A stretch of 6,737 nucleotides of DNA from positions 1 to 6,737 of the forward strand of contig JAHFJB010000020.1 in the NCBI GenBank assembly GCA_023246135.1, read 5' to 3'. Position 1 is the first letter of the stretch; each line of letters begins with the position of its first letter. The notes beneath the pieces were generated by a model. The model was given only the letters and a program-made list of their open reading frames with translations, searched no databases and was not told the origin of the DNA. Position numbers and translations under genes: made by a program. This document shows positions 1 through 6,131 of the stretch, one piece after another. The stretch comes from Candidatus Parcubacteria bacterium (GTDB lineage Bacteria > Patescibacteriota > Patescibacteriia > UBA1558 > GWA2-36-10).

Positions 1-333
1 ACATCAGGTAATGTAAAATATCGTAAAGAAATTTTGGAAATATCCCAAGAGCTAGAAAAGGGTATGTCTTTGGAAAAATCCTTGGGTGCCCGGCCAAATC
101 TTTTTCCATCTTTGACGGTGCAATTATGCCAAGTTGGTGAGACCACGGGAGAACTAGAAAATATTCTGTTTAAACTTTCTAAGTATTATGAAGAGCGTGT
201 TAATAATGTCTTGGGTAACTTATCAACTATTATAGAACCAGTGCTTTTGATAGTTGTTGGTGTGGCTGTAGGATTTATTGCCATCTCGGTTATTAGCCCC
301 ATGTATGAATTAACTAGTAGTTTTGCTAATTAG
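1..333 (+). CDS. pilC: Type IV pilus / type II secretion inner-membrane platform protein, PilC/GspF family (5' truncated, C-terminal part)
   Basis: The reading frame is open from base 1, so this is the last 110 residues of a longer protein (family members are usually about 400 residues); a TTG at 34 is internal and not a start. The family forms the cytoplasmic-membrane platform that couples the assembly/retraction ATPases to pilin insertion. Visible family features are the end of the second GspF domain: a GMSLEKSL segment, the hallmark QVGETTGEL motif (about residues 44-52), a helix rich in KYYEERV, then IIEPVLL followed by a hydrophobic membrane helix (VGVAVGFIAISVI) and the typical PMYEL close to the C-terminus. 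The next gene, a prepilin, starts 7 bases after the stop, so it heads, or lies inside, a pilus operon. PilC and GspF cannot be told apart from this fragment; the type IV pilus reading is preferred because of the pilin set that follows. Confidence 0.93.
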   Translation, partial: TSGNVKYRKEILEISQELEKGMSLEKSLGARPNLFPSLTVQLCQVGETTGELENILFKLSKYYEERVNNVLGNLSTIIEPVLLIVVGVAVGFIAISVISPMYELTSSFAN

Positions 334-340
334 TCTAGAT

Positions 341-811
341 ATGAAGAATCAAGGAGGAATATCAATTATTGAGGTGTTGATGGTTTTGTGTATGGTAGGT
401 GTGATTGCTGCTATGGGTTTTAGTTCTTATCTAGGTTGGCAAAAACAGGTACGTTTGGTTAATGCTAAAGATGAATTGCGAAGTGTTTTAGTTAGAGCTC
501 AACAACAAGCTACAGCCGCGGCCAATGACAAATCTTGGGGTATACACTTGACTACCACTACTTATGCTTTATTTTCTGGTGATTTTTACGATAAAGATAA
601 TCCTGGTAATCAAGTGTGGAATCTTCAAGGTGTAGAGGTTTTTAGCGCTAGCACAACTTTTGCCGATGGCTCTGGTGGCCGAAGCTCAGATGTTTTGTTT
701 ACCAAGTTCGTTGGTTCTACTGTTAACACCGGCACCATTGAACTGCTGGTTAATACTAGCCCCTTAGCCACAACTACTCTTGATGTTAATGCTTCTGGTA
801 AAATAGATTAA
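341..811 (+). CDS. Minor prepilin, GspH/FimT/FimU-like
   Basis: The predicted product is a 156-residue type IV pilin-like protein. I chose the ATG at 341 over an upstream in-frame TTG at 323 that overlaps pilC, because it gives a short basic leader MKNQGG before a classical prepilin peptidase site: cleavage after Gly6, then ISIIE with Glu at mature position +5, then a hydrophobic helix to about residue 30. The helix continues into an amphipathic part (ELRSVLVRAQQQA) and a WGIHL strand, which is the GspH/FimT pattern, and the protein ends in a short beta-rich head (DVNASGKID). GspH/FimU proteins are minor pilins of the tip/priming complex. It is first of four prepilin genes, consistent with the H-I-J-K order, and the next ATG follows its stop by 2 bases. 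No Shine-Dalgarno is visible, so translational coupling to pilC is likely. Confidence 0.85.
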   Translation: MKNQGGISIIEVLMVLCMVGVIAAMGFSSYLGWQKQVRLVNAKDELRSVLVRAQQQATAAANDKSWGIHLTTTTYALFSGDFYDKDNPGNQVWNLQGVEVFSASTTFADGSGGRSSDVLFTKFVGSTVNTGTIELLVNTSPLATTTLDVNASGKID

Positions 812-813
812 TT

Positions 814-2748
814 ATGAAAAAGAATAATCATCACAAGGGATTTTCTTTGATAGAGTTACTAGTAGTAATTTGTTTTATTAGTGTGATGGTTATTCTAATT
901 CTTAATGTGAGTAATTATAATAATAAATTAAAGTTGATAAATGAAGAAAAAACCCAGGCTTCATTTTATGCTGGCGAAGCTATTGAAGCAGCCAAGCTTT
1001 TGAAGTGGGATGATTTGATTCCAGGAAATTATAGTCTGACGCTACTAGGCACTGGCTGGTCACTCAGTCCCGGTAGTCAATTGTTAGATAATAGGTATAC
1101 GAGAAATATAAATATCAGTTATGTTGATAGATCTAATTTTACCAATGGCCATGTTTATGGACCAATTGTAAGTAGCGGTTATTCAGATAATGACAGTCGT
1201 AAGGTGACCGTTACGGTAGACTGGCCTAGCCGCTCAGGTGCCAGCGGTCATCAGCAGTTAGAGACTTATCTTTACCGCTGGCAGGCTGAACGTTGGACTC
1301 AGACTGATTGGTCGGGCGGAGGTGGACAAGAGGATTGGGTTTTAAATAATAAGTTTTCTAGCAAAGACCTGGGTACCGATGTATCAGTGGCTGGCGTGTC
1401 AACTTTGCTTTCGGGTTTCTTGGATTGGGTTAATGGCACGACTACAGCCAGCCTCAACATCTCAGGGGGCACAGCGGTCACTGTCAATGATGTTTTTGAG
1501 AAAGATGACAGAGCCTATGTGGTCACTAATAGCAATTCTCCGGGTAATGAGTTATTTATTTTTGATGTATCTAATATAAATAGTCCGGCACTTTTAGGCG
1601 GCTATGATGTCGGTGCCCAGGTTAATGCGGTTGTAGTAAGTGGTAATTATGCTTATTTGGCTACTAACCGAAGCCAGAGGCAGGTGTTAGTGTTGAAGAT
1701 AGATACTCCTAACAATATTACTGAAGCTGGTTATTTCAACATAGGATCAAATGTTTGGGATATAGGTGTTGGTAATAACATAGCTTACGCCGTCACGGAT
1801 ACTAGGCTTTATGCTGTCGATATATCTAACCTAAGTCAGCATACATCTCTTAGCAATATCGGGATTCAGGGTACTGGTAAGGTTTTATTTTTATCAGAAG
1901 ATTATGTTTATGTTGGCGCTTATAGTAACAGTAGCCGTGAATTACAAGTTTTTTATGTAGGTAATCCAACCACGCTGGTGGCTATGCCTTATTATGATTT
2001 AAGTGGTGGCTCTCTTACTCCCACAGATATTTATGTCCGTGGTGATAGAGTGTATATTTCTACACAGAATAATAATAATGGCTCTGAGTTTTTTGTTTTT
2101 GATTCTTCTGATCCCACCGGCTTAGTGTATTTAGGAGGTTACAATGCTGGCTACACTGTTTATGGTTTTTCTATCGTTGGGCTTTACGCTGTTTTGGGTG
2201 TTAATAATAGTAGCAATGAATTGACGGTTATAGACATCAGTAGCCCGGCCGGCATAAACCCCGCCAATAGTTTTAATTTGAAGGGTTCTAAATATGGTGA
2301 AGTGTCAACTAACTATGTTTATGCTTTGGCGGCCAATTGTTCTAATGTTTATATGGGAGTATTCAACACTAATTATGAATTTGCTATTTTTTCTACCGAA
2401 GAAATAGACTGTGGCTATGCTGATAATGGCACCTTGATATCTTCCACTTTTGATACTGGTAGTGATAAAGTGGTTTACAATTGGATTGCTTGGGATGGCA
2501 TAGAGCCAGCCAATACTGATATTCGTTTTCAGATTGCTACCAGCAACGACACATCTGCGCCGTGGAATTTTGTTGGTCCGGATGGCACTAGTAGCACTTA
2601 TTATACCAATTCTTCTCAGGAGTTTATCAATTATACTACTCATGAGAATCAGCGTTATATTCGTTATAAATTATTTATATCTAGTCAAGCTGGTTTGCAA
2701 GTGCCAACTTTGGATGCAGTGACTATTAGTTATTCTACTTATCAATGA
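814..2748 (+). CDS. Minor prepilin (GspI/PilV position) fused to a predicted seven-bladed LVIVD-type beta-propeller
   Basis: This 644-residue protein begins as a prepilin: leader MKKNNHHKG, cleavage after Gly9, FSLIE with Glu+5, and a hydrophobic helix to about residue 31. A pilin-like head follows (to about residue 157), including the PilV/GspI-type strand pattern VTVTVDWPSR ... LETYLYRW. After a Gly-rich linker (about 165-175), residues about 223-534 contain repeats of about 40-45 residues with the pattern 'hydrophobic strand - YAYLATN - x(n) - ELFIFDVSN - P - LGGY', as in LVIVD repeats; I count seven, enough for a closed beta-propeller. Residues about 535-644 form a separate beta-rich domain (TLISSTFDTG ... 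NQRYIRYKLFISS ... VPTLDAVTISY) resembling C-terminal sandwich domains of bacterial surface proteins. Ordinary PilV/GspI proteins are about 120-200 residues, so roughly 480 residues are extra. A tip-displayed adhesin or ligand-binding role is inferred. Its TGA overlaps the next ATG (ATGA at 2745-2748). Confidence 0.85.
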   Translation: MKKNNHHKGFSLIELLVVICFISVMVILILNVSNYNNKLKLINEEKTQASFYAGEAIEAAKLLKWDDLIPGNYSLTLLGTGWSLSPGSQLLDNRYTRNINISYVDRSNFTNGHVYGPIVSSGYSDNDSRKVTVTVDWPSRSGASGHQQLETYLYRWQAERWTQTDWSGGGGQEDWVLNNKFSSKDLGTDVSVAGVSTLLSGFLDWVNGTTTASLNISGGTAVTVNDVFEKDDRAYVVTNSNSPGNELFIFDVSNINSPALLGGYDVGAQVNAVVVSGNYAYLATNRSQRQVLVLKIDTPNNITEAGYFNIGSNVWDIGVGNNIAYAVTDTRLYAVDISNLSQHTSLSNIGIQGTGKVLFLSEDYVYVGAYSNSSRELQVFYVGNPTTLVAMPYYDLSGGSLTPTDIYVRGDRVYISTQNNNNGSEFFVFDSSDPTGLVYLGGYNAGYTVYGFSIVGLYAVLGVNNSSNELTVIDISSPAGINPANSFNLKGSKYGEVSTNYVYALAANCSNVYMGVFNTNYEFAIFSTEEIDCGYADNGTLISSTFDTGSDKVVYNWIAWDGIEPANTDIRFQIATSNDTSAPWNFVGPDGTSSTYYTNSSQEFINYTTHENQRYIRYKLFISSQAGLQVPTLDAVTISYSTYQ

Positions 2749-3293
2749 TTTTACATAGACCACAATCTATAAAAAATAATTCTGGTTTTACTTTTGTAGA
2801 GACCATAACGTATTTGTTTATTTTCAGCATGTTGATTTTGGTTATTTGTAGTTTAGTCATTAGTATATTTAACGCTCGTAAAAATTTGCAGTCTTCAAAT
2901 GCAGTTTATCAGAATGCCAGATTTATCGTGAGTTTTTTAAATAATCGCGTCCACAACGTTGATCTGATTGATGATGTCTCTCCAGCGCCGGAACTTTTAC
3001 ATTTTTATCAATTTCCTGATAAACGTTTTAGTCTAAGTCTAGATGGTGATAATCTGATTTATCAAGAAGTTCAAGATACTGGTAGTGGTTTTCCTGACCA
3101 ATCAACAGCTGACCCAGTTAGGTTAAATAATAAAAATATTAAAGTCACTAATTTTAACTTATCAGCAGTGCCAGATGGCGAAGGCAATCTCAATCAGGGC
3201 ATTAAGATAGATTTTATTTTAAGTATAGGCGGTGTCGGAGATTCTTTTGGGCATATAGAACGGCCATTTAGCACTTTTATTAGTTTGCGTTAG
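2745..3293 (+). CDS. Minor prepilin, GspJ/PilW-like
   Basis: This 182-residue prepilin has leader MILHRPQSIKNNSG, cleavage after Gly14, then FTFVE with Glu+5 (Glu19) and a hydrophobic helix (about residues 20-42). The region after the helix (KNLQSSNAVYQNARFIVSFLNNRVHNV) fits the GspJ/PilW family, which typically has a helix contributing an 'R-x(n)-L--R---' pattern followed by a beta-rich head of about 120 residues. The length is normal for the family and no extra domain is visible. It sits third in the set (H, I, J, K order), overlaps the end of the propeller-pilin gene by four bases and is followed one base later by the fourth pilin, so the genes are likely translationally coupled; no Shine-Dalgarno is seen. 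Related PilW/GspJ proteins bridge the I and K subunits in the tip complex; that role here is inferred from order and similarity. Confidence 0.8.
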   Translation: MILHRPQSIKNNSGFTFVETITYLFIFSMLILVICSLVISIFNARKNLQSSNAVYQNARFIVSFLNNRVHNVDLIDDVSPAPELLHFYQFPDKRFSLSLDGDNLIYQEVQDTGSGFPDQSTADPVRLNNKNIKVTNFNLSAVPDGEGNLNQGIKIDFILSIGGVGDSFGHIERPFSTFISLR

Positions 3294-3294
3294 T

Positions 3295-4269
3295 ATGAAA
3301 AAATATTTTACAAAAAATCAGTCAGGCGCCGCAGCTATTATTGCCGCTATTATCATTACAGCCGGCATGCTGTCAATAGTTTTATCTATTTTGGTGGTTT
3401 CTATCAATATGCGGGAGAGCATGGCTTCTTTTACAGATTCTTTGCAGAGTTTTTATACGGCTGAGTCAGCCGTGGGTGAATCTTTGATACAATTAAAAAA
3501 TGATCATAATAATTTTATTTTTTCGGATGTAGCAGTGGGGGGAATCACTGCCAGTAGCCAGTTTATACATCAAACGGGAGAGTGCCAGCCACTGCCGGAC
3601 TGTCAATTCTCCGCTGGCAGCGGTTGGTGGGGAGAGTATTTCAATTATTTGGGCGTTGGGGCGAGTAAGCATCCAGATATGGAAGTTAATCCTTGTCCAG
3701 CCTGGACCACGCCGACGCCAACCCAGCATGATTGGTATGATGACACTTATAGAACGCATGAACAAATTGATACTAATTTAATGTTTATGCCTAGCCTTGA
3801 TGCTTGGTTTCCTTATGACGGTAGTGTTTGGGAAAATAAAGAAGGATTAGCTCATGATTATTTTTTTGGCGGGCATTGGCGGGCTAAAGTAACAGCCCCG
3901 GCTAGTGGCAACTATACTTACCTCTTGGCGTCTGATGATGATTCGTGGCTTTTGGTCGGTGGCGTAGTTATAGTTAATAACAGCGGTTGTCATGATGCTT
4001 TTACTAAAACGGGCAGCATATATTTGGAGGGCGGCGACAATGTAGTTGAATTATACTTTGCTGAGCGTCATACCACTGATTCTGGTTTTAATTTCCGTTT
4101 TGACAATAGCTCTTTGATCATAACTCCTTGGCCCGAGGGCTGTGGTGATGATGTCCAGTGTAATTCCAACATTGAATCAACTGCCATTGCTAGCAAAGCC
4201 ACCAGAAAGGTTCGCTATACTTGCAATCAAATGATTCAGAACTGCACTTGGCAGGAGCTGGTCCCCTAA
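3295..4269 (+). CDS. GspK/PilX-position minor prepilin lacking Glu+5, with an inserted PA14/fibro-slime-like domain
   Basis: The 324-residue protein starts with a basic leader MKKYFTKNQSG followed by a hydrophobic helix (AAAIIAAIIITAGMLSIV, about 12-38). Prepilin cleavage would follow Gly11; mature position +5 is Ile and not Glu, as is typical of GspK and PilX tip subunits. The helix runs on through FYTAESAVGESL, a PilX-like motif. Residues about 110-270 resemble PA14 / fibro-slime domains: GWWGEYFN at the start, HWRAKVTAPASGNYTYLLAS, DDDSW (214-218), GG..V.N..GCHD, then ELYFAERHTTDSGFNFRF (253-269). In PA14 lectins a paired-Asp motif binds calcium and sugar; DDDS is a candidate here. After the insert, STAIASKATRKVRYTC looks like the closing strand of a pilin head, so PA14 appears inserted within the pilin fold. 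Eight cysteines (97, 103, 134, 232, 283, 289, 310, 317) suggest disulphides in an exported protein. Confidence 0.8.
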   Translation: MKKYFTKNQSGAAAIIAAIIITAGMLSIVLSILVVSINMRESMASFTDSLQSFYTAESAVGESLIQLKNDHNNFIFSDVAVGGITASSQFIHQTGECQPLPDCQFSAGSGWWGEYFNYLGVGASKHPDMEVNPCPAWTTPTPTQHDWYDDTYRTHEQIDTNLMFMPSLDAWFPYDGSVWENKEGLAHDYFFGGHWRAKVTAPASGNYTYLLASDDDSWLLVGGVVIVNNSGCHDAFTKTGSIYLEGGDNVVELYFAERHTTDSGFNFRFDNSSLIITPWPEGCGDDVQCNSNIESTAIASKATRKVRYTCNQMIQNCTWQELVP

Positions 4270-4285
4270 TCTTAGTATCTTATTT

Positions 4286-4313
4286 TTGGAATTTTTATTC
4301 CCTGTGCTATAAT
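4286..4313 (+). promoter_or_regulatory. Predicted sigma70-type extended -10 promoter for the lipoprotein pair
   Basis: TTGGAA (4286-4291; four of six consensus bases) lies 16 bases upstream of a perfect TATAAT (4308-4313) preceded by TGC, an extended -10. Transcription would begin at about 4319-4320, which is the A or T of the ATG at 4319, so the transcript is predicted to be leaderless. No Shine-Dalgarno exists in the five bases between hexamer and ATG, which fits. A short inverted repeat GGAAT-TTTT-ATTCC (4288-4301) overlaps the -35 and spacer. Confidence 0.75.
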
Positions 4314-4318
4314 AAAAT

Positions 4319-4849
4319 ATGAGATGGTTTAATCTATTATTAATAGTGATTTTACTAACGGGCTGCCAAAAACAGCCATTCAATCAAATAGGCAATATGC
4401 AAATTCTTAGTTCAGAATTTAATAATAATGGGTCTATACCTGGCCAATATACTTGTGACGGTAAAGATATAAATCCGCCTTTGGAATTTAAGGATGTTCC
4501 TGATGATGCTAAAAGCTTAGTTTTGATTATGGATGATCCAGATGCTGCTAAACCGGCTGGCAAAGTATGGGATCACTGGATAGTTTTTAATATATCGGCA
4601 GATACTAAGGAAATAAAAGAAGATCAAGAGCCAGTTGGCATACATGGTTTGGGGACCAGCAATAATTCAAAATATCATGGCCCTTGTCCGCCCGATGGTC
4701 AACATAGGTATTTTTTTAAGTTGTATGCATTAGATATTATGGTTGATTTGCCACAGGGTAGCACCAAAAAACAAGTAGAAGAGGCTATAGCTGGCCATAT
4801 TTTGTCTCAGGCACAACTGATAGGTTTATATAAAAGAAATAATAATTAA
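4319..4849 (+). CDS. PEBP family (YbhB/YbcL-like) predicted lipoprotein
   Basis: This 176-residue protein has a short signal peptide ending in a lipobox (LLTGC, Cys16), so it is predicted to be lipid-anchored on the outer side of the cytoplasmic membrane. The rest matches the phosphatidylethanolamine-binding protein family, bacterial YbhB/YbcL branch: YTCDGKDINPPLEF (about 44-57), SLVLIMDDPDA (66-76, the ligand-pocket DPD motif), VWDHWIVFNI (83-92, with the conserved His), and YHGPCPPDGQHRYFFKLYALD (119-139), with a C-terminal helix and GLY strand. All conserved pocket residues look present. The fold binds anionic groups such as phospho-headgroups, but the physiological ligand of most bacterial members is unknown, so no reaction is assigned. 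The start is fixed by the promoter and the signal peptide. The cytochrome b5-like lipoprotein gene follows after 10 bases, probably in the same transcript. Confidence 0.9.
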   Translation: MRWFNLLLIVILLTGCQKQPFNQIGNMQILSSEFNNNGSIPGQYTCDGKDINPPLEFKDVPDDAKSLVLIMDDPDAAKPAGKVWDHWIVFNISADTKEIKEDQEPVGIHGLGTSNNSKYHGPCPPDGQHRYFFKLYALDIMVDLPQGSTKKQVEEAIAGHILSQAQLIGLYKRNNN

Positions 4850-4859
4850 TTAAAAATAT

Positions 4860-5294
4860 ATGAGATATATAATTTTATTTGTAGTCAGCTCGTTAATTTT
4901 AACAGCTTGCGCCAGCGGTGTTTCTACTAGTAGCAACACTAATCAGGGTGATAGACAATATCCTCCAGCGCAAAATAACAATATTAATATGTCGGATCAA
5001 ACAGGTAGCCAAAACACCAATAGCCAATTATCAGGCACTACGCCTGAACCAGAAGTGGGTACTCCAGTCAATCAATATGCCCTGAGTGATGTTGCTAAAC
5101 ATGGTACAGCTAGTGATTGCTGGTTAGCAGCCAATGCTAAAGTGTACAATGTAACTAGTTTTGTGGATAAGCATCCAGGCGGAGATAAAATTTTGCAAGG
5201 TTGCGGCAAAGATATGACGGAATTTTTTAACACCAAGCATCTTAAGCAATCAAAAGAAAAATTACCGGAGTTTTATATTGGAGATTTAAAGTAA
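4860..5294 (+). CDS. Predicted lipoprotein with a cytochrome b5-like heme-binding domain
   Basis: The 144-residue product has an N-terminal hydrophobic signal with lipobox LTAC (Cys17), then a low-complexity Asn/Ser/Thr/Gln/Pro-rich tether (about 18-70), and a compact cytochrome b5-like domain (about 71-144). Family features are YALSDVAKHGTASDCWLAANAKVYNVTSFVDKHPGG, with the first axial heme ligand expected at His105 in HPGG, KDMTEFFNTKH with the second at His127, and the closing strand FYIGDL. The protein is predicted to display a small heme domain outside the membrane, acting in electron transfer or heme binding; no redox partner is encoded nearby. Cys87 and Cys115 flank the heme pocket and could form a disulphide. 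The gene starts 10 bases after the PEBP lipoprotein stop without a visible Shine-Dalgarno, and ends just before a strong terminator. Confidence 0.88.
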   Translation: MRYIILFVVSSLILTACASGVSTSSNTNQGDRQYPPAQNNNINMSDQTGSQNTNSQLSGTTPEPEVGTPVNQYALSDVAKHGTASDCWLAANAKVYNVTSFVDKHPGGDKILQGCGKDMTEFFNTKHLKQSKEKLPEFYIGDLK

Positions 5295-5297
5295 AAT

Positions 5298-5329
5298 AAA
5301 AAACAACCCTGCACCCAGGGTTGTTTTTT
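5298..5329. terminator. Bidirectional Rho-independent terminator
   Basis: A perfect 14-bp inverted repeat, AAAAAACAACCCTG (5298-5311) and CAGGGTTGTTTTTT (5316-5329), encloses a 4-base loop. The GC-rich upper stem is flanked by A- and T-tracts, so it works on either strand. It ends the lipoprotein transcript (stop at 5292-5294) and the convergent recombinase-like gene, whose own stop codon (5328-5330) lies at the edge of the stem. Confidence 0.93.
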
Positions 5330-6125
5330 ATATCCTTTGCCAATATTCTTTGGCGGCCAATTTATTTTTAAAATGTAGAGACAGAGCGATGTCTTGACTT
5401 TTGGCGCCTTCATTTTTTAAGACATAAGCTAAAGTATTTCTTAGTATTTGCGGATTGATTATGAGTAGTGGTTGCATCTGATGAGCATATTTATCAATGA
5501 TTCTTTCTATAGAGCGTATGGATAGAGGCTGGCCCAAGCCTTTTTTTGATCTATCAAAATTTATAAATAAATAATTATTATTTTTAGGATATTTAGATAT
5601 TTTTTGTAGGTATTTATCCAAATGAAACCAAACCAGAGGCGATAAAGCGATTATATTTTTTTTATTTAAAAATAATTCTTTTTTTATAAAATCAATCTGG
5701 TTGATTTTTAGTTGATTTATTTGTCCGACCTTAAGTCCGGTGGAGTAGAGCATTTCTAAGAGAGCTTTGTCACGGTAGCACACTATAGTTTTATTTTGCA
5801 GTGGTTGGTCTAAGAAATTTTGTAGTTCTTGGGGACTTAGTATTCTTAAATTAGATTTTTTGTGGGAGATCAATTCAAAACGAGTGCGGCGGCCGATAAA
5901 TTCTAAATATTTGTTTATGATTATTAAATTTAAGTTTACGGTGGCTACTCTTTTGTAATGCCTTATTATATAATTGAAGTATTCTTGGAGTAATTTGTCA
6001 GTTAGATGTCTATTGTCCAACCATTTTAGAAATTTTTTTAGATGCCAAAGATAAGTTTTAGCCGTGCTTGGCGCTAAATTAAGAGATTTAAGATATTTTT
6101 GATAATTTTTCAAGGCATTGTCCAT
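5328..6125 (-). CDS. Tyrosine recombinase/Xer-like protein with degenerate catalytic site
   Basis: The 265-residue protein has the two-domain layout of Xer/phage integrase proteins: a SAM-like N-terminal DNA-binding domain (about 1-85; NYQKYLKSLNLAPSTAKTYLWHLKKFLKWL) and a C-terminal catalytic-type domain (about 95-265; ILSPQELQNFL, CYRDKALLEMLYSTGLKVGQI). The usual active-site set is largely replaced. The first Arg of TGLR is Lys132 (AAG); the HxLRH box reads QILRN (Gln226, Arg229 kept, Asn230); the His of LGH is Phe252; only Arg229 and the nucleophile-position Tyr261 clearly remain, with Lys155/156 possibly the beta-hairpin Lys. The frame is intact and the length near the usual 290-300, so it is not an obvious pseudogene. 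It may bind DNA without cleaving it, or be a divergent recombinase; function is unassigned. No attachment sites or mobile-element genes flank it. The start has no Shine-Dalgarno but a promoter ending 6 bases upstream. Confidence 0.8.
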   Translation of the reverse strand: MDNALKNYQKYLKSLNLAPSTAKTYLWHLKKFLKWLDNRHLTDKLLQEYFNYIIRHYKRVATVNLNLIIINKYLEFIGRRTRFELISHKKSNLRILSPQELQNFLDQPLQNKTIVCYRDKALLEMLYSTGLKVGQINQLKINQIDFIKKELFLNKKNIIALSPLVWFHLDKYLQKISKYPKNNNYLFINFDRSKKGLGQPLSIRSIERIIDKYAHQMQPLLIINPQILRNTLAYVLKNEGAKSQDIALSLHFKNKLAAKEYWQRI

Positions 6126-6131
6126 AAGTTT

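Noticed and set aside
323..340. TTG start at 323 for the first prepilin gene
   Set aside because: It would add six residues to the leader and overlap pilC; the ATG at 341 gives a typical short leader before Gly/ISIIE.
2305..2643. 112-codon open frame on the minus strand within the propeller-pilin gene
   Set aside because: It is a shadow of a well-supported gene, with no recognisable domain or start signal; other short overlapping frames at 1299-1579, 2534-2722, 3493-3765 and 4177-4383 were dropped for the same reason.
4270..4318. Rho-independent terminator for the pilin operon
   Set aside because: Only a 5-bp AT-rich inverted repeat is present, with no GC-rich stem and no T-run after it; it overlaps the next promoter.
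5328..6125. Integrase of a mobile element or prophage
   Set aside because: No flanking direct repeats, tRNA target, excisionase or other mobile genes are visible, and the catalytic residues are largely replaced.
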